The notes under the pieces were generated by a model that was given only the letters and a program-made list of their open reading frames with translations, was not told the DNA's origin and ran no database searches. Position numbers and translations under genes: made by a program. A stretch of 10,179 nucleotides of DNA, from NCBI GenBank assembly GCA_020628975.1, contig JAHDEF010000050.1:1-10179 (forward strand), given 5' to 3'. The DNA is from Aquimarina sp. Lineage in GTDB: Bacteria; Bacteroidota; Bacteroidia; Flavobacteriales; Flavobacteriaceae. Shown in pieces: positions 7,039 to 10,179 of this stretch; within the stretch, counting starts at the first letter, position 1, and each line of letters starts with the position of its first letter.

Positions 7039-7123
7039 ATAACAACTAATCAAAAAACTAAACTCTATAATGTGCTTGCTTGCTCAAGGCAAACACAAAG
7101 CTTAATTAATGCCCCTAAAGGCA
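7009..7123 (-). ncRNA. Candidate small RNA or galM-galE leader RNA
   Basis: On the minus strand, a TAnnTTTG box (7134-7127) is followed by about 115 nt ending in a strong terminator. The interval holds a 4-bp TGCC/GGCA hairpin at its 5' end (7110-7123). Next comes a 9-bp hairpin, UGUGUUUGC paired with GCAAGCACA (7089-7097 with 7071-7079, 9-nt loop). That stem has one G-U pair that would be a C-A mismatch in RNA from the other strand, which favours minus-strand transcription. The terminator hairpin (7017-7038) follows. No ORF of note lies in it. It could be a stand-alone sRNA or a conditional leader of galM-galE. I recognise no known RNA family. Confidence 0.5.
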
Positions 7124-7126
7124 CCC

Positions 7127-7134
7127 CAAAAATA
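7127..7134 (-). promoter_or_regulatory. Putative -7 promoter box for the minus-strand leader RNA
   Basis: The minus strand reads TATTTTTG, a full match to the Bacteroidota -7 consensus TAnnTTTG. Transcription would start near 7123. No TTG is found at the usual 17-23 nt upstream spacing, so support rests on the -7 box and on the terminated structured RNA that follows it. Confidence 0.4.
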
Positions 7135-7409
7135 GAAAATACAATGGTTTGTTCGAGCGTTTTTTTTAGGATTCGTGCATTATTTACGACTCCTTAAATT
7201 TTTCACCGAATTATAAGTGATATGACAAAAAAACACATAAATGAAACACGAATACGTAATAGTTAGCGGTAATATACATATAATGCGATCCTTTCAATAC
7301 GCCCTATTACTTGTTAAATATATATAAATCAAACACATAAAATAATTACAAGTATAAAACAAACGAATATACCCCCTATAATTTCAGCTATTTCTTCGTT
7401 TACAATTAT
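7135..7409. other. galM-galK divergent spacer, upstream part
   Basis: This stretch of about 275 nt is very AT-rich and shows no coding frame I can support. It should hold control sites for galK-galT and perhaps for the minus-strand RNA. Visible elements are an 11-bp direct repeat AAACACATAAA at 7231-7241 and 7331-7341, exactly 100 nt apart, a TACGTA palindrome at 7253-7258, and GTAATAG/CTATTAC inverted repeats at 7256-7262 and 7304-7310. None is strong enough to assign a function. Confidence 0.5.
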
Positions 7410-7417
7410 TATATTTG
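7410..7417 (+). promoter_or_regulatory. Putative galK -7 promoter box
   Basis: TATATTTG is a full match to the Bacteroidota -7 consensus TAnnTTTG. It lies 31-38 nt upstream of the galK ATG at 7448 and would give a 5' leader of about 25 nt. No TTG is found 17-23 nt upstream, so the -33 part is poor. The box overlaps the alternative TTG start at 7415, which argues against that start. Confidence 0.5.
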
Positions 7418-7447
7418 TCGCCTAATATTTCGATAACACTTTCGACT

Positions 7448-8605
7448 ATGACAGCGACCAAAAGCGACCAATACAGTAGTTTTGTTGCCAACTTTAAGCC
7501 TACTTTAAAAATAAACTCTCCTGGTAGAATAAATTTAATAGGAGAACATACCGACTATAATAACGGATTTGTATTACCTACTGCTATTGATAAACATATT
7601 GTTTTTCAATTTGAAAAAACAGCAGGTGAAATTTGCAATGTGTATAGTGCTACTTTTGACACTATGCTTTCCTTCAACATTAATGAAGTGAAACCAAGTG
7701 AAAAGGAATGGGAAAATTATGTGCTTGGAGTAATTAACCAAATTCAAGAAAGAGGAAAAACAGTTGGGGCTTTCAATTGTATTATCGATAGTTATCTACC
7801 TATGGGTTCTGGTATTAGCTCTTCAGCTGCTTTAGAATGCGGTTTGGCTTTTGGCTTGAACGAATTATTTAACTTAGGTTTAGACAAATTAGAGATTGTA
7901 AAAATCGGGCAAAAAGCGGAACATACTTATGTTGGTACGCAATGTGGAATTATGGATCAATATGCATCTGTAATGAGTAAAGATGGACATGTAATTCAAT
8001 TAGATTGCCAGTCTGTCGAGCACCAGTATATCCCTGCTGATTTCGGAGATTACAAAGTGCTATTAATGAACACTAATGTTTCGCATAATTTAGCAGATAG
8101 CGCTTACAATACGCGTGTTGCTGAATGCGGATCGGTAGTAAAAACTATTGCTGCTGATCATTCAAATGTGAAGTCCTTAAGAGATGTTAATCTTGATCTT
8201 TTAACCGAATACAAAGATCAATTAGAAGCTATTGCATATCAGCGCGCTAGTTATGTAATTGAAGAAAATATTCGAGTAGAAAAAGCTGTGGCTGCGTTAA
8301 AATCAAATGATTTAAAAATTTTTGGTGAACTGATGTATGGCTCGCACGACGGACTTCAAAACAAATACGAAGTGAGCTGCGAAGAATTAGATTTTTTAGT
8401 GGCATTCTCAAAAGACTACGACAGCATACTAGGATCACGTATGATGGGTGGTGGTTTTGGTGGCTGTACTATCAACTTAATTCACCAAGATGCTATCGAT
8501 GAATTTGTAGAAGCTGCCTCAAAAGCCTACAAAGAAAAATTTAATATTGATTTAACTTCATTCTTTGCTAGACCTAGTGAAGGAACAGCAATTGTAACTA
8601 ATTAA
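7448..8605 (+). CDS. galK: Galactokinase
   Basis: GalK phosphorylates alpha-D-galactose with ATP to galactose 1-phosphate, the committed step of the Leloir pathway, in the cytosol. It is a GHMP-superfamily kinase of 385 residues, close to the usual length. The galactokinase signature GRINLIGEHTDYN is at residues 26-38, with Arg27 as the transition-state arginine. The ATP-binding GHMP motif LPMGSGISSSAA is at 117-128. GIMDQ at 167-171 holds the catalytic base Asp170, equivalent to E. coli Asp174. The third motif GGGFGG is at 334-339. The frame can be extended to a TTG at 7415, but that codon lies in the probable -7 promoter box, so ATG 7448 is preferred. Its stop is 11 nt before galT, so the two are co-transcribed. 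It is divergent from galM-galE, sharing a regulatory spacer of almost 0.5 kb. Confidence 0.96.
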   Translation: MTATKSDQYSSFVANFKPTLKINSPGRINLIGEHTDYNNGFVLPTAIDKHIVFQFEKTAGEICNVYSATFDTMLSFNINEVKPSEKEWENYVLGVINQIQERGKTVGAFNCIIDSYLPMGSGISSSAALECGLAFGLNELFNLGLDKLEIVKIGQKAEHTYVGTQCGIMDQYASVMSKDGHVIQLDCQSVEHQYIPADFGDYKVLLMNTNVSHNLADSAYNTRVAECGSVVKTIAADHSNVKSLRDVNLDLLTEYKDQLEAIAYQRASYVIEENIRVEKAVAALKSNDLKIFGELMYGSHDGLQNKYEVSCEELDFLVAFSKDYDSILGSRMMGGGFGGCTINLIHQDAIDEFVEAASKAYKEKFNIDLTSFFARPSEGTAIVTN

Positions 8606-8616
8606 AAACATACGGC

Positions 8617-9663
8617 ATGAGTAACGTAGATTTTAACGAAAATCCACATAGAAGATATAACATTCTTACTGGCGAATGGGTGCTAGTTTCTCCACATAGA
8701 ACTAAGCGACCATGGCAAGGTAAAAATGAAGAGCCTGCTGCACTTTCAACAACTACATACGACCCAAATTGTTATTTGTGTCCTGGTAATGAACGTGCTG
8801 GTGGTGCTGTTAACGAAGACTATACTGAAGCTTGGGCATTTACTAATGATTTTGCTGCATTACTTCAAGGAATTCCTAGCGATACTTACGAAAAAGGATT
8901 ATTAAAGGCAGAAACTGAAACAGGTATTTGTCGTGTTATATGTTTTTCACCTAACCACTCTTTAACGCTTCCTTTAATGGAACAAGAAGATATTGTTAAG
9001 GTAATTAATTTATGGCAGAAAGAATTTAACGAGTTAGGGGCAAAAGAAGACATTAATTACGTTCAAATTTTTGAGAATAAAGGCTCTATAATGGGGTGTA
9101 GTAATCCACATCCACATGGACAAATTTGGTCTCAACGTTCTATTCCTGAAGAAATTAAGAAAAAAAGCGCTCAGTTTTTAGACTATTGGAATACGAATCA
9201 GAAATCATTACTTGAAGCTTATTTAGCGCAAGAGTTGGAAGAAAAGGAACGAATTTTAGTAGAAAACGAGCATTTTGTTGCTTTAGTTCCTTATTGGGCG
9301 GTTTGGCCGTATGAAACGATGATTATTCCTCGTAAAAAGCACGCTAATATTTCTACTTTTTCTAATGAAGAAAAAGAAGCTTATGCTGCAATTTTAAAAG
9401 CTTTAACTATTAAAATGGATAATGTTTTTAAAACATCATTCCCATATTCTGCGGGTATTCACCAAGCACCAACAGACGGAGAAGCACACCCAGAATGGCA
9501 TATGCACATGAGTTTTTACCCACCATTACTACGCTCGGCTACGGTTAAGAAATTTATGGTAGGTTACGAGATGTTTGCTAACCCACAACGTGATATTACC
9601 GCTGAACAAGCTGCGGAAAATATTCGTAAACAAAGCGACGTGCATTATAGCGCTGAATTATAA
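8617..9663 (+). CDS. galT: Galactose-1-phosphate uridylyltransferase
   Basis: GalT transfers UMP between UDP-glucose and galactose 1-phosphate, giving UDP-galactose and glucose 1-phosphate. It belongs to the HIT superfamily, and the 348-residue length matches the bacterial enzyme. The active site HPHGQ is at residues 165-169, with His167 as the nucleophile that is uridylylated (E. coli His166). Zinc ligands expected from the E. coli structure are present: Cys53 and Cys56 in CYLCPGN, His116 in SPNHSLT, and His165. The second metal site is represented by His282 in GIHQAP and by His295 and His297 in WHMHMSFYPP. The gene follows galK by 11 nt and precedes an intrinsic terminator, so it is the last gene of a two-gene operon. 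It is cytosolic. No missing residue was noticed. Confidence 0.97.
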   Translation: MSNVDFNENPHRRYNILTGEWVLVSPHRTKRPWQGKNEEPAALSTTTYDPNCYLCPGNERAGGAVNEDYTEAWAFTNDFAALLQGIPSDTYEKGLLKAETETGICRVICFSPNHSLTLPLMEQEDIVKVINLWQKEFNELGAKEDINYVQIFENKGSIMGCSNPHPHGQIWSQRSIPEEIKKKSAQFLDYWNTNQKSLLEAYLAQELEEKERILVENEHFVALVPYWAVWPYETMIIPRKKHANISTFSNEEKEAYAAILKALTIKMDNVFKTSFPYSAGIHQAPTDGEAHPEWHMHMSFYPPLLRSATVKKFMVGYEMFANPQRDITAEQAAENIRKQSDVHYSAEL

Positions 9664-9688
9664 TTCCGTTTTTTCAAGAATATAATCT

Positions 9689-9717
9689 AAGGCATCTCGA
9701 TAGGGATGCCTTTTTTT
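9689..9717 (+). terminator. Intrinsic terminator of galK-galT
   Basis: Arms AAGGCATC (9689-9696) and GATGCCTT (9705-9712) form 8 bp. A U-G and a C-G pair extend the stem to a GATA tetraloop. It is followed by T9711-T9717, the start of the run overlapping the arm. It lies 25 nt after the galT stop on the plus strand. Confidence 0.88.
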
Positions 9718-9776
9718 ATTAAAGATGTTTTCAAATTAACTTCATTTTAACGTCAAGTTATTAAAGAACTCGATTG

Positions 9777-9805
9777 TTGGAACGACTAAAATATCTATAA
9801 CTTTA
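9777..9805 (+). promoter_or_regulatory. Putative promoter of the peroxiredoxin-like gene
   Basis: TTG at 9777-9779 is followed after 18 nt by TAACTTTA (9798-9805), one base from TAnnTTTG. The spacing fits the Flavobacteriia pattern TTG-N17-23-TAnnTTTG. The predicted start of transcription is only about 6-9 nt ahead of the ATG at 9818, a short leader. Confidence 0.45.
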
Positions 9806-9817
9806 AAATCAAACATT

Positions 9818-10179
9818 ATGTCATTGACTCAACAATTACTAGATGCTAATAATGCTAATAGAGAAAAAATACCGAATGAAGCATTAGCCGTAATGGACAA
9901 GGCGACAGAACAGTTATTAAAACAAAGTCTTTCTGAAAATGCGATAGCAACTGGAGATAATATTCCAACAGGTGAATTAATCAACACACAGGGGGAAAAA
10001 GTAAATATATCTTCTCTAGTGGGTAAAAAACCTCTTGTGATTTCTTTTTATCGTGGTGGATGGTGCCCATATTGCAATATTGAATTAAAAGCTTTGCAAA
10101 ACGCCCTACCCAATTTTAAAGACTTAGGTGCAGAATTGATTGCAATTACTCCCGAAACTCCAGATAATTCATTAACAAC
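9818..10179 (+). CDS. Peroxiredoxin-like (AhpC/TSA-type) protein, 3' end outside window
   Basis: The first 120 codons are visible and the gene runs off the window. The N-terminal 45 residues are a charged helical-looking lead. A thioredoxin-fold redox domain follows: VISFYRGGWCPYCNIEL at 74-90, with Cys83-Pro-Tyr-Cys86, then a strand ELIAITPETP (106-115) typical of AhpC/TSA proteins. The CxxC at the position of the peroxidatic cysteine, with WCPYC in place of the classical PxxxTxxC, points to the peroxiredoxin-like subgroup sometimes called PRX-like2. These are likely thiol-dependent peroxide or disulfide reductases. No signal peptide is seen, so it should be cytosolic. The ATG has its own promoter-like sequence and the upstream galT operon is terminated, so it is an independent unit. 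Its relation to galactose use is probably none. Confidence 0.85.
   Translation, partial: MSLTQQLLDANNANREKIPNEALAVMDKATEQLLKQSLSENAIATGDNIPTGELINTQGEKVNISSLVGKKPLVISFYRGGWCPYCNIELKALQNALPNFKDLGAELIAITPETPDNSLT

Noticed and set aside
7000..7268. 8-bp repeat AGTTAGCG at 7000-7007 and 7261-7268 as a shared gal operator
   Set aside because: There are only two short copies, neither is palindromic, and their positions relative to the two promoters do not correspond.
7256..7310. GTAATAG/CTATTAC inverted repeat as a terminator or operator
   Set aside because: The arms are 7 bp and AT-rich with a 41-nt gap, and there is no T-run.
7231..7341. 11-bp direct repeat AAACACATAAA spaced exactly 100 nt
   Set aside because: The sequence is nearly all A and T, has only two copies and no third partner. 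Chance is a sufficient explanation without conservation data.
7415..7447. Extended galK start at a TTG codon
   Set aside because: The TTG lies inside the TATATTTG promoter-like box, and the extra 11 residues match nothing in galactokinases. ATG 7448 gives a normal N-terminus.
1..10179. CRISPR array, tRNA, rRNA, insertion sequence or prophage
   Set aside because: I saw no regularly spaced repeats, cloverleaf sequence, transposase or integrase motif, or phage gene on either strand.

Overview
The window reads as a chromosomal segment of a low-GC, Gram-negative Bacteroidota bacterium, most likely of the class Flavobacteriia and possibly marine. The signs are AT-rich intergenic DNA, start codons with A-rich leaders instead of Shine-Dalgarno sequences, promoter-like TAnnTTTG boxes typical of the phylum, and a lipoprotein signal on a glycoside hydrolase. 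This placement is inferred from sequence style; no rRNA or other marker gene is present.

Left part (1-2192): a plus-strand pair encodes a glucose 1-dehydrogenase-like short-chain dehydrogenase (87-905) and an AlkA-type DNA glycosylase (905-1489), joined by a TAATG stop/start overlap. A small YjdJ-type GNAT acetyltransferase (1494-1775, minus) converges on them with a 4-nt gap. An AT-rich gap of about 0.4 kb follows. It has no gene I can support, and ends in the terminator of the next minus-strand gene.

Central part (2138-9712): a complete galactose-use locus. On the minus strand lie galM (mutarotase) and galE (UDP-glucose 4-epimerase), then a terminator, then a separately transcribed GH2 beta-galactosidase-like lipoprotein with its own terminator. 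Divergently on the plus strand lie galK (galactokinase) and galT (galactose-1-phosphate uridylyltransferase), closed by a terminator. Together these explain the full route: the cell-envelope GH2 releases beta-galactose from a glycan, GalM gives alpha-galactose, GalK phosphorylates it, GalT exchanges it onto UDP-glucose, and GalE regenerates UDP-glucose. No transporter, SusC/SusD pair or transcription factor lies inside the window.

The galM-galK divergent spacer (6959-7447) is the least ordinary part. On the minus strand it carries a TAnnTTTG box, then two hairpins, then a strong intrinsic terminator, all upstream of the galM start codon. This is either a stand-alone small RNA of about 115 nt or an attenuated leader of galM-galE. 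A perfect palindrome resembling a LacI-family operator sits just upstream of the GH2 gene. Right edge: a plus-strand peroxiredoxin-like gene begins at 9818 and is cut by the window end.

Most of the window is well-known metabolism. The novelty candidates are the spacer RNA and the regulatory sites, not the proteins.
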